Assembly (NCBI GenBank): GCA_001602645.1
Contig: LUYE01000055.1
Span: 1-59,566 of the forward strand
Direction: 5' to 3'
DNA: 59,566 nucleotides
DNA from: Methanosarcinales archaeon Methan_01
GTDB lineage: Archaea > Halobacteriota > Methanosarcinia > Methanotrichales > Methanotrichaceae
Shown: positions 37,133-45,657 of the stretch, piece after piece
How positions within the stretch are numbered: the stretch's first letter is position 1
How the letters are laid out: each line of letters opens with the position of its first letter
Program-made: the position numbers and the translations under genes
Notes under the pieces: generated by a model
Databases searched by the model: none
What the model saw: the letters and a program-made list of their open reading frames with translations, nothing else
What the model was told of the DNA's origin: nothing

Positions 37133-38254
37133 TCAGGCTACCTTTCCCAGGACGACGACCTTCGTACCCTGGATGTCGAGCCTCGAGCCCTGACCTGGGA
37201 TTATCTGGACGGATGCGGAGCTGAACTTGTAGCCGACGGCGTAGGCCACAACCGAGTGCCATCCGGGGTCGAGGGCGGCCCAGTAGGCTCCGTCCTGATC
37301 CGTGGTGACGGTGAAGATCCCATCGACTCTGACCGTAGCTCCGGGGATGGGGGCACCAGCCTTATCGGTGACCGCTCCCTCCAGCCACCCCGCCTCCTTC
37401 GAGGAGGACCCGGCAGGAAGGTCCGACCATGCGGCGGCGGACCCCACGATCGTTCCTGCCGCCGAGACGGTCCCGGTCCATACCCTCGCCGTAGACGGGT
37501 TGAAGGCGAAACCCTCCGTCTCTGCGGTCACGGTGTAGGTCCCCGAGGGGACGTCCATCCCGTAGTAGCCCTGGGCGTTCGTCGCGGTGCTGAAGGTGCC
37601 TCCCCCCGATCCTGCAATTCTGACCAATGCGCCGGGAACTCCGTTCCCGTAGACATCTACGACCCTTCCGACGAGGCCGTAGCCTGTCGGATATCCGGCG
37701 GAGCTGACGGATAGGGCGACGGCGTTGCTCCGGGTGCTGGTGTTGAACTGATATCTGTGGGCCTCCAGCGTCTCAGCATATCCGTCCAGCCGGTACCAGC
37801 CCCGGGTCACAAACCTCTGGTACAATATCCTCCTCCCGCCATCATAAACGGAGAGCGGCCCCCAGCTGCCTACGTATAGCCAGAGGGTGTAGGGGGAGCC
37901 GAGGCCGATGACGCCTTCCGTTACCAGGAAGGGTCCAGACTGGAGGTAGAGCTGGTTTGGGCTCCGCAGCTCCTCGGCGAGCGAGAGGCTCTCTTCAGGA
38001 GAGAAGGGGTTGGCTGCGACGAGCTGAGGTATGTCGCCGATGCCCGGGGTGTAGGGGTCCCAGGAAGGCCTTCCTGGTAGGTATTGGGACCCCGGGTCGG
38101 GGCCGAAGGGATCCCATTCGGGCCTATCGGCGGCGAAGGGGTTTGGCAGATAGTCCAGCAAAATTTCATCTTCAGCGGCGAGGCCGCTGGCATATGGGGC
38201 TGCCAGATAGATCAATCCCAACATCCAAAGCGCCGATCTGCTCATCCATCTCAA
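37133..38254 (-). CDS. Secreted protein with two carboxypeptidase-regulatory-like domains
   Basis: 373 residues: signal peptide (about 1-27), a Pro/Asp-rich region with PNPFAADRPEWDPFGPDPG, a unique middle domain (about 95-195), then two beta-sandwich CarboxypepD_reg-like domains (GLVGRVVDVYGNGVPGALVRI near 203 and LEGAVTDKAGAPIPGATVRV near 292). These domains are structural modules in surface proteins. No C-terminal anchor is visible. It opens the surface-protein region that continues with the divergent S-layer gene. Confidence 0.8.
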   Translation of the reverse strand: MRWMSRSALWMLGLIYLAAPYASGLAAEDEILLDYLPNPFAADRPEWDPFGPDPGSQYLPGRPSWDPYTPGIGDIPQLVAANPFSPEESLSLAEELRSPNQLYLQSGPFLVTEGVIGLGSPYTLWLYVGSWGPLSVYDGGRRILYQRFVTRGWYRLDGYAETLEAHRYQFNTSTRSNAVALSVSSAGYPTGYGLVGRVVDVYGNGVPGALVRIAGSGGGTFSTATNAQGYYGMDVPSGTYTVTAETEGFAFNPSTARVWTGTVSAAGTIVGSAAAWSDLPAGSSSKEAGWLEGAVTDKAGAPIPGATVRVDGIFTVTTDQDGAYWAALDPGWHSVVAYAVGYKFSSASVQIIPGQGSRLDIQGTKVVVLGKVA

Positions 38255-38393
38255 GGCTTAAACCTCCCGTAAATAAATGACCTTCGCCATCGACTTAAAG
38301 ATGGCGAGAGGTGGTTGAGGTTCCAGAACTGTTGTTTTTCCCTACCGGAGAGCCCATCTTCTCCTTCATCCATCCCAAAGTTCAATATCATCA

Positions 38394-38410
38394 GAAAGAA
38401 CTGTTCTTTC
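38394..38410. promoter_or_regulatory. Perfect 17-bp palindrome, candidate operator
   Basis: gaaagaac-t-gttctttc: two 8-base arms around one base, typical in form of a dimeric helix-turn-helix regulator site. It lies about 140 nt from each of the two divergent surface-protein genes. Confidence 0.45.
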
Positions 38411-38540
38411 AGAACGACCATAACGCTATGCCCTGCGGAGTCGGCTGGCTCAAGGAAGGACGGCCCGGATCGGATATCTGCGAAAATTTCTATCCGGTTT
38501 TGGGCATTCGAACTCTGAATCAACGGCTAGCGCCCTAGGC

Positions 38541-38553
38541 AACATATATATAT
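38541..38553 (+). promoter_or_regulatory. Strong TATA box of the S-layer protein gene
   Basis: aacatatatatat, about 50-60 nt before the ATG at 38602. With an mRNA start expected near 38575 and ggaggaga at 38591-38598, this is the best-looking promoter plus ribosome site in the window, suiting an abundant surface protein. Confidence 0.6.
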
Positions 38554-38601
38554 CACCGAAATGTGCCAATGTACAAAACCGACATTCGTTGGAGGAGAGT
38601 C

Positions 38602-41600
38602 ATGAACTACCTTAGGGCTAGAGGACTGCTTTGCCTGCTCCTGGTCGCCATGGCGGCAGTTCTGCCAATGGGTGCGCTGGCACAAGATGATGCTCCAGAC
38701 GATTCGGTCCCTTCCGGGGCCGAGTCCTCGAGCAGGGCCGGTGCTGAAGAGTCGACCGCCAGAGATGGGACGGTCGGAGGGGTGACGCCGTCTGAGGATC
38801 TGGAGGAGGCGCCGGCTGAAGATCTGACGCCTCCAGAGGAGTTGGATGATGCTCCGGCCGAAGATCTGACGCCTCCAGAGGAGTTGGATGATGCTCCGGC
38901 CGAGGACGTGACGCCTCCAGAGGCGATTGAAGATGCGCCCATGGAAGATGCCCCTATGGAAGACTCGGCGCTGCCGGAAGCCTCTATGGCTGCGGGAGTC
39001 TCCTCATGGAGCTCATCTGCGGAGAACGAGACGTTGGACGAGAACGAGACGTTGGACGAGAACGAGACGTTGGACGAGAATGAGACGGCGGACGAGAACG
39101 AGACGGTCGAGGTGGAGCTATCCACCACTGATCGTATCTGGCGGGAGGGGAAGAACCCGGCCACCTACACCTGGAATCCTCAGACCTTTTCGGGCTTCTT
39201 CTACGATCTCGACGACGACGTGGGAACCGAGACCCTCACCGTCCATCTGAAGGAGTCGGGCGGCAGTTACGACAGGTCCATAAAAGAGGGCGAACTGGAG
39301 TACGAGACCAAGGCCGACTCGATCAGTTTCGATTTCCGCGGTTGGGGCGAATACCAGGTCATAGGTTTCATGGCTCAGAAGTACTTCGCCGGGTACATGG
39401 GAACAGATCGGGACGTCGTGGACAAGGAGATCAGCCTGCTGGACGAGGAGGAGCTCCGCGAGGTTCTGATCGACGACGACGAGGAGTACACCGTCGACAC
39501 CGGCTCGGTCCTGCAGCTGGAAGAGGGGTACGAGATCCGGATCAAGGAGATCGATCTCGACGGGAACAAGGTCTGGTTCGCCCTCGCCAAGGATGGCGAG
39601 GAGGTGGACAGCAAGGTCATAGACCCAAGAGACCTCGGATCTTCGACGTACAAATACGAGATCGACCTGAGCGGCGAGGACCTGCCCCTGGTCATGATCC
39701 ACGTCTCGAACATCTTCTCCGGGGCCGAGACGAGCCTCGTCACCGTCGACGGCATCTTCCAGATCTCCGACGATTACACCACCGTCGCCAGCGGCGATAA
39801 GTACGGAGATATGGAGATCGACTCGATATCTGGCGACACCATCAGGATGACGAACGACAACTCCATCTCCCTGCGGAAAGGAAAGTCCGTCCCGGTGATG
39901 GGGGACGTCAGCTTCCTGGTGGCCGACTCCGACGAGCTGCGTTTTGGTCCGACGGTGAAGAGGACGGGAAGCTACGAGATCAGAGGGACGATCGTCGACC
40001 CGAATGTCGAGGAGTTCACCTGGACCCCCTACAACTTTGAGGGGTTCTACTACGACATCGACGACGACGTGGGGACCGAGACCCTCGAGGTCAGGTTCAC
40101 CGGAGACAAGGTCGATGACGGGGATCTCAGATACAAGACCGTCCCCCAGTCGGTGAGGTTTGAGTACGACGACTGGGGAAGCTACAATGTCATCGGGTTT
40201 TTGGCAGAGAAGTACTTCGCCGGATACACCGACGAGACGGAGTTCACCGACGAGTTCGGCGTCCTCAACGAGGAGGAGCTTAGAAAGGTCCTAATGGACG
40301 ACGACGAGTCCTACACCCTTAGGAGCGGGGCCACCTTCCCGCTGAAGGAGGGCTACGAGCTCCAGATAAAGGAGGTGGACCTGGAGGGGAACAAGGTCTT
40401 CCTCTCCATCACCAAGGACGGGGACGAGGTCGGAAACAAGGTCGTAGAGCCCGGCCGCGAGGTGACCGGCTCCACCTTCACCTACGAAGTGGAGATCGGA
40501 AGCGAGAAGGTGCCGATCATCGCGGTCCACGTCCAGAGCGTCTTCCGGGGAAGGGAGGAGGACCTGGCCACCGTCGAGGGGATCTTCCAGATATCCGACG
40601 ACCCGCGATCCGTCGAAGAGGGAGAGGCCTACGACAAGATGGAGATCGACAGCGTATCTGACGGCGGCATAGAGATGAGAAACGACGGCTCCTTCAGCCT
40701 CGGCAGGGGAAGGACCGTATCCATCATGGAGAACATGAAGTTCCGGATCTCCGACAGCGATAAGAGGCTCGTAGTTCCGATCGTCGAGGTGAAGGGCGAG
40801 TCGAAGCCGATGACGATCAAGATCCCGGATGCGGTGGTGGGGACCCCTGCAGAGATCTTGGTCACCTCCGACGGAGCGCCGGTGATCGGCGCCCTCATCA
40901 CCATCAACGGTGACGAAGCCGGGACCACCGACGCCGATGGGGTCTTCCTCTACTCGCCGAGCATCTCGGGGAGCTTCGACATCGAGGCGAAGAAGGACGA
41001 GTACTCCGAGGTGAAGGCGGTGATGAACGTCACCCAGATCAAGGAGGAGAGGGTCCTCGCCGTCACCACGCCTCAAGAGGTGATGAAGGGAGAGAGCTTC
41101 GTGATCAAGGCCACCATCGGCCTGGACCAGAGGCCGGTGGAAGGTGCTGATATAGCCTTCGACGACGTCAGCATCGGGACGACGGACAGCCTCGGCACCG
41201 CCTCCTACGCCTCGGCCTCCGTCGGCTCCCACGTCATCACCGTCACCAAGGAGGGTTATGAGGGAGGGTCGAGAAATATCGTGGTCGCCTCTCCCATCGT
41301 GGTGACCGGCCTCGATCTTCCCGAGACGACCCGCGCCGGCAAGACGGTCAAGATCACCGCCACCGCCGAGAACGGCGGGTCTGTCAGCGACAACACCACC
41401 CTGGAGCTGAAGGTGAACGGAGTCCCGTCCGGATCGACGGATATCACCGTCGGACCCGGGGAGACGGGATCTGCGACCTTCGAGTACGAGCCTCTGGAGC
41501 CCGGGGTGTACACCGTAGAGGTGAGGGGGGTCCAGAGGACGATGACGGTGGAGGAGAAGAGCTCCGCCGGGATGGTGGTGGGGATTCTGATCCTCCTCGC

Positions 41601-41676
41601 CGCCATCGGTGGAGGAGCTTACCTCTACTCCACAGGCAAATTGAAGGAGATCGCTGGGCAGATCAAGAACCGTTGA
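38602..41676 (+). CDS. S-layer protein with two S-layer duplication domains and a membrane anchor
   Basis: About 1024 residues. I use the ATG at 38602 because ggaggaga precedes it by three nt; an upstream in-frame ATG (38563) lacks this. Signal peptide (LLCLLLVAMAAVLPMGALAQ), then an acidic repeat-rich segment (about 30-170). Two homologous S-layer domains follow (about 185-465 and 470-750), each with a WxPxxFxGFYYDxDDDVGTETL start and AQKYFAGY/AEKYFAGY. Next come PEGA-like and CARDB-like beta domains and one C-terminal helix (GMVVGILILLAAIGGGAYLY) with a basic tail. The domain pair is the Methanosarcina/Methanothrix surface-layer type. Likely an envelope or sheath component. Confidence 0.9.
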   Translation: MNYLRARGLLCLLLVAMAAVLPMGALAQDDAPDDSVPSGAESSSRAGAEESTARDGTVGGVTPSEDLEEAPAEDLTPPEELDDAPAEDLTPPEELDDAPAEDVTPPEAIEDAPMEDAPMEDSALPEASMAAGVSSWSSSAENETLDENETLDENETLDENETADENETVEVELSTTDRIWREGKNPATYTWNPQTFSGFFYDLDDDVGTETLTVHLKESGGSYDRSIKEGELEYETKADSISFDFRGWGEYQVIGFMAQKYFAGYMGTDRDVVDKEISLLDEEELREVLIDDDEEYTVDTGSVLQLEEGYEIRIKEIDLDGNKVWFALAKDGEEVDSKVIDPRDLGSSTYKYEIDLSGEDLPLVMIHVSNIFSGAETSLVTVDGIFQISDDYTTVASGDKYGDMEIDSISGDTIRMTNDNSISLRKGKSVPVMGDVSFLVADSDELRFGPTVKRTGSYEIRGTIVDPNVEEFTWTPYNFEGFYYDIDDDVGTETLEVRFTGDKVDDGDLRYKTVPQSVRFEYDDWGSYNVIGFLAEKYFAGYTDETEFTDEFGVLNEEELRKVLMDDDESYTLRSGATFPLKEGYELQIKEVDLEGNKVFLSITKDGDEVGNKVVEPGREVTGSTFTYEVEIGSEKVPIIAVHVQSVFRGREEDLATVEGIFQISDDPRSVEEGEAYDKMEIDSVSDGGIEMRNDGSFSLGRGRTVSIMENMKFRISDSDKRLVVPIVEVKGESKPMTIKIPDAVVGTPAEILVTSDGAPVIGALITINGDEAGTTDADGVFLYSPSISGSFDIEAKKDEYSEVKAVMNVTQIKEERVLAVTTPQEVMKGESFVIKATIGLDQRPVEGADIAFDDVSIGTTDSLGTASYASASVGSHVITVTKEGYEGGSRNIVVASPIVVTGLDLPETTRAGKTVKITATAENGGSVSDNTTLELKVNGVPSGSTDITVGPGETGSATFEYEPLEPGVYTVEVRGVQRTMTVEEKSSAGMVVGILILLAAIGGGAYLYSTGKLKEIAGQIKNR
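38782..38949 (+). repeat. Four tandem 42-bp coding repeats
   Basis: Inside the S-layer gene, four consecutive 14-codon units encode VTPSEDLEEAPAED-like peptides; units two and three are nearly identical at DNA level. Such arrays change copy number by slippage, varying the length of the acidic stalk. Confidence 0.8.
39022..39111 (+). repeat. Five tandem 18-bp coding repeats (ENETLD)
   Basis: Unit gagaacgagacgttggac, first three copies identical, last two diverged. Each encodes ENETLD, and NET is an N-glycosylation sequon, so copy number would set the number of potential glycan sites. Confidence 0.85.
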
Positions 41677-41687
41677 TTCTGCCCAAT

Positions 41688-41705
41688 CAACTATTTTTCT
41701 ATATA
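41688..41705 (+). terminator. T-rich terminator of the S-layer gene
   Basis: ctatttttctatatatt begins about 12 nt after the stop codon. Archaeal RNA polymerase terminates at such oligo-T tracts; no stable hairpin is needed or seen. Confidence 0.4.
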
Positions 41706-41869
41706 TTACCATGCATAAGCTGTGCCCCCCTTCCGGGCGCAGGGAGCCTGAGGCCCGGCTTCTATCGTCTCACCATCCCAGGGAATGATTGATATACCCT
41801 GACCTGCTCAGTCACGGCAGAGTGTAGCATATCGGTTTCGGCCGACTAAAAATTCAGGATAGTATTCCC

Positions 41870-43168
41870 ATGAACTTCTGGCAACCGAAGATCGAGACGA
41901 TGAAGAGGTCAGATCTGGAGGATCTGCAGCTGAGACGTCTGAAGGACGCGGTGAAGAGGGCCTACGATCGCGTCCCCTTCTACCACCGGAGGATGAGGGA
42001 TCTCGGGGTGACCCCCTCGGACGTGACCTCCCTGGCGGACGTGAGGACCCTCCCGGAGACGAGGAAGGGAGACCTTCGGGATAACTACCCCTTCGGCCTC
42101 TTCGCCGTCCCCAAGGGCGAGGTGGTCCGGGTCCACGCCTCCTCCGGGACGACAGGGAAGCCGACAGTCGTCGGCTATACCGCCCGGGACATCGAGACCT
42201 GGTCCGACATGGTGGCCCGGGACCTGGTGATGGTCGGCTGCACGAAGGAGGACATATTCCAGAACGCCGTCAACTACGGCTTCTTCACCGGGGGGCTCGG
42301 GATCCACTACGGCATCGAGCGGATGGGGGCGATGGCGGTCCCCAGCGGCACGGGGAGCACCAGGCGTCAGATCGAGATCATGATCGACTTCGGCGTCACC
42401 GCCCTCCACTGCACCCCCTCTTACGCCCTCTACCTCGCCGAGACGGTGATCGACATGGGCCTCGTGGACGACCTATCCCTGAAGGTGGGGTGCTTCGGGG
42501 CGGAGCCCTGGTCGGATAGAGCCCGGACGGAGCTGGAGGAGATGCTGAATATAAAGGCCTACGACTCGTACGGGCTATCGGAGATGTTCGGCCCCGGGGT
42601 CGCTTTCGAGTGCCAGGAGCAGAACGGCCTCCACATCTGGGAGGACCACTTCCTGGTGGAGGTCGTCGATCCCGACGGCCTGCCTTGCGCCCCCGGCGAG
42701 CGGGGGGAGCTCGTCCTCACCTCCCTCACCAAGGAGGCGATGCCCCTCATCAGGTACCATACCGGGGACGTCACCTTCATGATGGAGGAGGAGTGCCCCT
42801 GCGGGAGGACGAGCGCCAAGCTCCACCGGTTCCTGGGGCGGGCCGACGACATGTTGGTCGTAAGAGGGATCAACGTCTTCCCGAGCCAGATCGAGGACGT
42901 CCTCCTCAAGATCCCCGAGATCGGGGACTACTTCCAGGTCGTCGTCGACAGGAAGAGGCACGGCCTCGACGAGATCTCGATCAAGGTGGAGATGAGCGAT
43001 CTCGCCTTCACCGGGGAGCTCGCGGACCTCGCGCGGCTCCAGAAGAAGGTGGAGGACGAACTGAAGTCGGTGATGAAGATCAGGTCGAAGATCGAGCTCG
43101 TGGAGAAGGGGAGCCTCCCCCGGACGGAGGGGAAGTCGAAGAAGATCGTGGACCTCCGGGATCTTTAG
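41870..43168 (+). CDS. Phenylacetate-CoA ligase/coenzyme F390 synthetase family protein
   Basis: 432-residue adenylate-forming enzyme of the PaaK/FtsA (F390 synthetase) group. The ATP loop HASSGTTGKPTVVGYT (about 84-99), YDSYGLSEMFGPGVA and the hinge RADDMLVVRGINVFP are intact. Methanogens carry several copies: some adenylylate F420 to F390, others activate aryl acids. Sequence alone does not decide between them. It stands alone between the S-layer gene and a convergent hypothetical gene, so context does not help. Confidence 0.87.
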   Translation: MNFWQPKIETMKRSDLEDLQLRRLKDAVKRAYDRVPFYHRRMRDLGVTPSDVTSLADVRTLPETRKGDLRDNYPFGLFAVPKGEVVRVHASSGTTGKPTVVGYTARDIETWSDMVARDLVMVGCTKEDIFQNAVNYGFFTGGLGIHYGIERMGAMAVPSGTGSTRRQIEIMIDFGVTALHCTPSYALYLAETVIDMGLVDDLSLKVGCFGAEPWSDRARTELEEMLNIKAYDSYGLSEMFGPGVAFECQEQNGLHIWEDHFLVEVVDPDGLPCAPGERGELVLTSLTKEAMPLIRYHTGDVTFMMEEECPCGRTSAKLHRFLGRADDMLVVRGINVFPSQIEDVLLKIPEIGDYFQVVVDRKRHGLDEISIKVEMSDLAFTGELADLARLQKKVEDELKSVMKIRSKIELVEKGSLPRTEGKSKKIVDLRDL

Positions 43169-43201
43169 CGCCGGCGATGGGGGCGGAGGTTCCGTCCCCC
43201 T

Positions 43202-43543
43202 CTATGGCCTGATCTCGGTAGCCTTTTCTTTCACCATCTCGGCCACTCTTTCGGCGAGCCTCTCCAAGATCCCCTTCATCCTCTCGGAGTTGTCGCAGTG
43301 GGAGCCGGTCTTGGGGTTGCAGACCGAGAGGGCGTCCATCGCTCGGTCGGCGAGCCTTTCCTCTCCCATCTCCTCGAAGCTCATCAGAAGCTCCGCCATC
43401 TTCCGGTTGAACTCCCGGCACTTCTCGGCGTCGCAGATGGCGTCGCCGTGGAGCCTTCGGAGGGCATCGACCTCCTTACAGAGGGCCTCCCTTCGGTCCC
43501 GATCTCCTTGGCCTCCTCCCCTGGGAGGCGATGGATCGGCCAT
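43202..43543 (-). CDS. Hypothetical cysteine-containing helical protein
   Basis: 113 residues, soluble, mostly helical and charged, with five cysteines including AICDAEKC and VCNPKTGSHCD. The cysteine spacing is not a standard zinc or iron-sulfur motif. It is convergent with the ligase gene, and 85 nt separate its start from the end of the beta-helix/TPR gene on the same strand. No family recognised. Confidence 0.62.
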   Translation of the reverse strand: MADPSPPRGGGQGDRDRREALCKEVDALRRLHGDAICDAEKCREFNRKMAELLMSFEEMGEERLADRAMDALSVCNPKTGSHCDNSERMKGILERLAERVAEMVKEKATEIRP

Positions 43544-43628
43544 CTCTCACCCTACCTTTCTGCCTCCTGGATGGGGGCGTCTCGACCGATGAACGAAGGG
43601 TTATGCTTCTGGAGGCATCCTCTCCGCC

Positions 43629-45281
43629 TCATCCCAGGCCCCTCGCCCGGTCGAAGGCCTCCTTCGCCGCCTCGTCCTCCCCCAGCATCTGGAGGGCCCA
43701 GCTCTTGCTGTTCCAGGCGGAGGCGAGGCCGGGATCGATCTCCAGGGCCCGGTCGAAGCAGTCGAGGGCCTCGGAGTACCGGCCGAGCCTGTTGAGGGTC
43801 GTCCCCTTCCGGTTCCAGGCCTCGGCGAGCTGGGGATTTATCTTGAGGGCCTCATCGTAGCAGCCGAGGGCATCGTCGAACCGGAGGAGCATCTGGAGGG
43901 CGTTTCCCCGATGGCACCAGATCTCCGCCGATTCGGGCTCGATCGCGAGGGCCTTCTCGAAGGATGTCAGGGCCTTGTCGTACCTCCCGATCATCATCAG
44001 GGCCTCTCCCTTCCCGTCCCAGGCGGCGGCTAGGCCGGGATCGATCAAAAGGGCCCGGTCGAAGCAGCTAACCGCCTCGGTGTAGCGGCCCGAACTGGCG
44101 AGGGATCTGCCCCATATCGTCCAGTCTTCGGCGGTGTAGTTCGCGGGGGCGGCGGCCTCCTCGGTAGTCTCGTTGGAGGTGGGCTCATCGGGGGTCCCCC
44201 CATCCTCGACGGCCTCGTTCGCCTCCTCCACCTCCGCCCGAGAGGCGTCGACGGTCCCATCCCCGGCGGACGTTCCCGGTGAAACCTCCGGTCCAGGCTT
44301 TTCCTCCTCAGCCTCCGCCTCTTCATCAGAGGAGTCGCTCAGAACCTGGCTCAACTCCAAGATGCTGATTTGGGGCCTCTTCCTCGGCTCGAAGACGGGC
44401 GAGGGCTCCTCGGTCAGATTCGACGGGGGGCTCTCCGTCGTCGATCCATTCGTCGAATCGAGGTCGGTCAGGTTGAGGTCGATGAGCCCTGCATCTCCGC
44501 CATAGGCCCCAACAGAGGCGTTGGAATTGGAGCTCAAATCCGGACCCTCAACCTCCGGCTCCGATTGGACCGGGGCGTCTCCAGCCACTGTCGGAGGCTC
44601 CTCGGCGGCGACCACCTTCTCAGGCCCCGAAGGATGGCTATCGACGCTGGATATCCCGGGCACCTCGTAGATCAGCCGGGAGCCGTCGTAATCGCCGTAG
44701 AAGTTCCCCTCCCAGATGTTCGTCCCGAGGTCGAAGGCGTTGTAGTTCTCGTTATCTTGGAGGACGTTCTTCCGGAGGAGGTTTTCCCTCGATCCGGCGT
44801 TGATCCATATCCCATACTTGTTCATCCAGACGACGTTCTCCTCGATGACGCATCCTTCCGCCCCTTCCAGGAATATGCCGTACCACCGGTTGTCGGTGAT
44901 CAGGTTTCCCCGGATCGCATTCTCCTTCGACCTCACCTCGATCCCGGCCCAGCCGAAGCCCCCGTTCTCGAGGACGAAGCCCTGGAGGGTGACGCCGTCG
45001 GCGACGAGGGTGACGGCGCTCCCCCTCCCGCCGGCGTCGACGATCGGCCGGTCGGTGCCGTCCCCAGAGTTTCGGAGGACGATGGGCTTGTCCACCACCA
45101 GGTTCTCGCGATAGGTGCCGTTTTGGACGGAAACGACGTCTCCGGGGGACGCGGCGTCGATGGCGGCCTGGATGCCGACGTGGTCGCAGCCCTCGGGGCC
45201 GACGGTGATGGTGGCCGCCTCCCCCAGCGGGAGGGAGAGGATCGTCATCAACGAGAATAATATGATGGTCTTAGAGCTCAT
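43629..45281 (-). CDS. Secreted right-handed beta-helix (NosD-like) protein with C-terminal TPR repeats
   Basis: 550 residues. Signal peptide (about 1-22), then a pectate-lyase/NosD-like beta-helix (about 25-205) with the usual GIQAAIDAASPGDVVSV opening and repeated N-x-I/L turns such as GIFLEGAEGCVIEENVVW. A long acidic Ser/Glu/Pro linker (about 210-375) follows, and four or five TPR units (AWDGKGEALMMIGRYDKAL, AWNRKGTTLNRLGRYSEAL). Both parts bind proteins or glycans outside the cell. AGGAGG lies eight nt before the ATG at 45281. The combination of beta-helix and TPR in one exported protein is not common. Confidence 0.82.
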   Translation of the reverse strand: MSSKTIILFSLMTILSLPLGEAATITVGPEGCDHVGIQAAIDAASPGDVVSVQNGTYRENLVVDKPIVLRNSGDGTDRPIVDAGGRGSAVTLVADGVTLQGFVLENGGFGWAGIEVRSKENAIRGNLITDNRWYGIFLEGAEGCVIEENVVWMNKYGIWINAGSRENLLRKNVLQDNENYNAFDLGTNIWEGNFYGDYDGSRLIYEVPGISSVDSHPSGPEKVVAAEEPPTVAGDAPVQSEPEVEGPDLSSNSNASVGAYGGDAGLIDLNLTDLDSTNGSTTESPPSNLTEEPSPVFEPRKRPQISILELSQVLSDSSDEEAEAEEEKPGPEVSPGTSAGDGTVDASRAEVEEANEAVEDGGTPDEPTSNETTEEAAAPANYTAEDWTIWGRSLASSGRYTEAVSCFDRALLIDPGLAAAWDGKGEALMMIGRYDKALTSFEKALAIEPESAEIWCHRGNALQMLLRFDDALGCYDEALKINPQLAEAWNRKGTTLNRLGRYSEALDCFDRALEIDPGLASAWNSKSWALQMLGEDEAAKEAFDRARGLG

Positions 45282-45507
45282 GGGGCCTCCTGCCTGGAGG
45301 TCCTTTGTACCTCGATCTAAGAAAATCTTTTGGTGGAGGGGTTGGAGATGGTCTCTGATCGGGTTTCTCCTCCTCGATCTTCTAGGATATGGATTCGGAT
45401 CGTTCCCGGCCTCTCGGGACAGCTCTGTCTTGTGGAGATCTTCGGGGACGGGCCAGCCGGAGGCTGAGGGGGTTGGGGGGCCAGCAGGCGTCCCGGGCTA
45501 AAGCCAA

Positions 45508-45595
45508 CTCCGTCATCCCGAATGGAGACCACCGATGAGTCGATGGATCCGGAAGCCTCCGAAGGTGATCCGTGGTCGAGGGATAGCTGACGGAG
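45508..45595 (-). ncRNA. Candidate structured RNA: long nested inverted repeat
   Basis: Five nested complementary pairs stack into one extended hairpin: ctccgtca/tgacggag (45508-45515/45588-45595), tccc/ggga (45516-45519/45580-45583), gaccac/gtggtc (45527-45532/45572-45577), ggatc/gatcc (45545-45549/45567-45571) and cgga/tccg (45550-45553/45558-45561). On the minus strand an A/T-rich TATA-like stretch (about 45610-45627) lies 20-30 nt before it. It sits in the gap between the beta-helix gene and the truncated DUF11 gene. Strand and transcription are inferred. Confidence 0.4.
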
Positions 45596-45657
45596 ACCAC
45601 AGACCAGATTGAAATAATATCAAATAAGAATTCTATTCTACCCTAATAAAAATTCTC

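Larger units (their letters stand above)
38255..38601. other. Regulatory region between divergent surface-protein genes
   Basis: This 347-nt gap carries a 7-bp hairpin (cgccatc 38285-38291 with gatggcg 38300-38306) near the minus-strand gene, a perfect 17-bp palindrome (38394-38410), and the strong TATA and ribosome site of the S-layer gene at the right end. No small gene was recognised. Confidence 0.45.
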
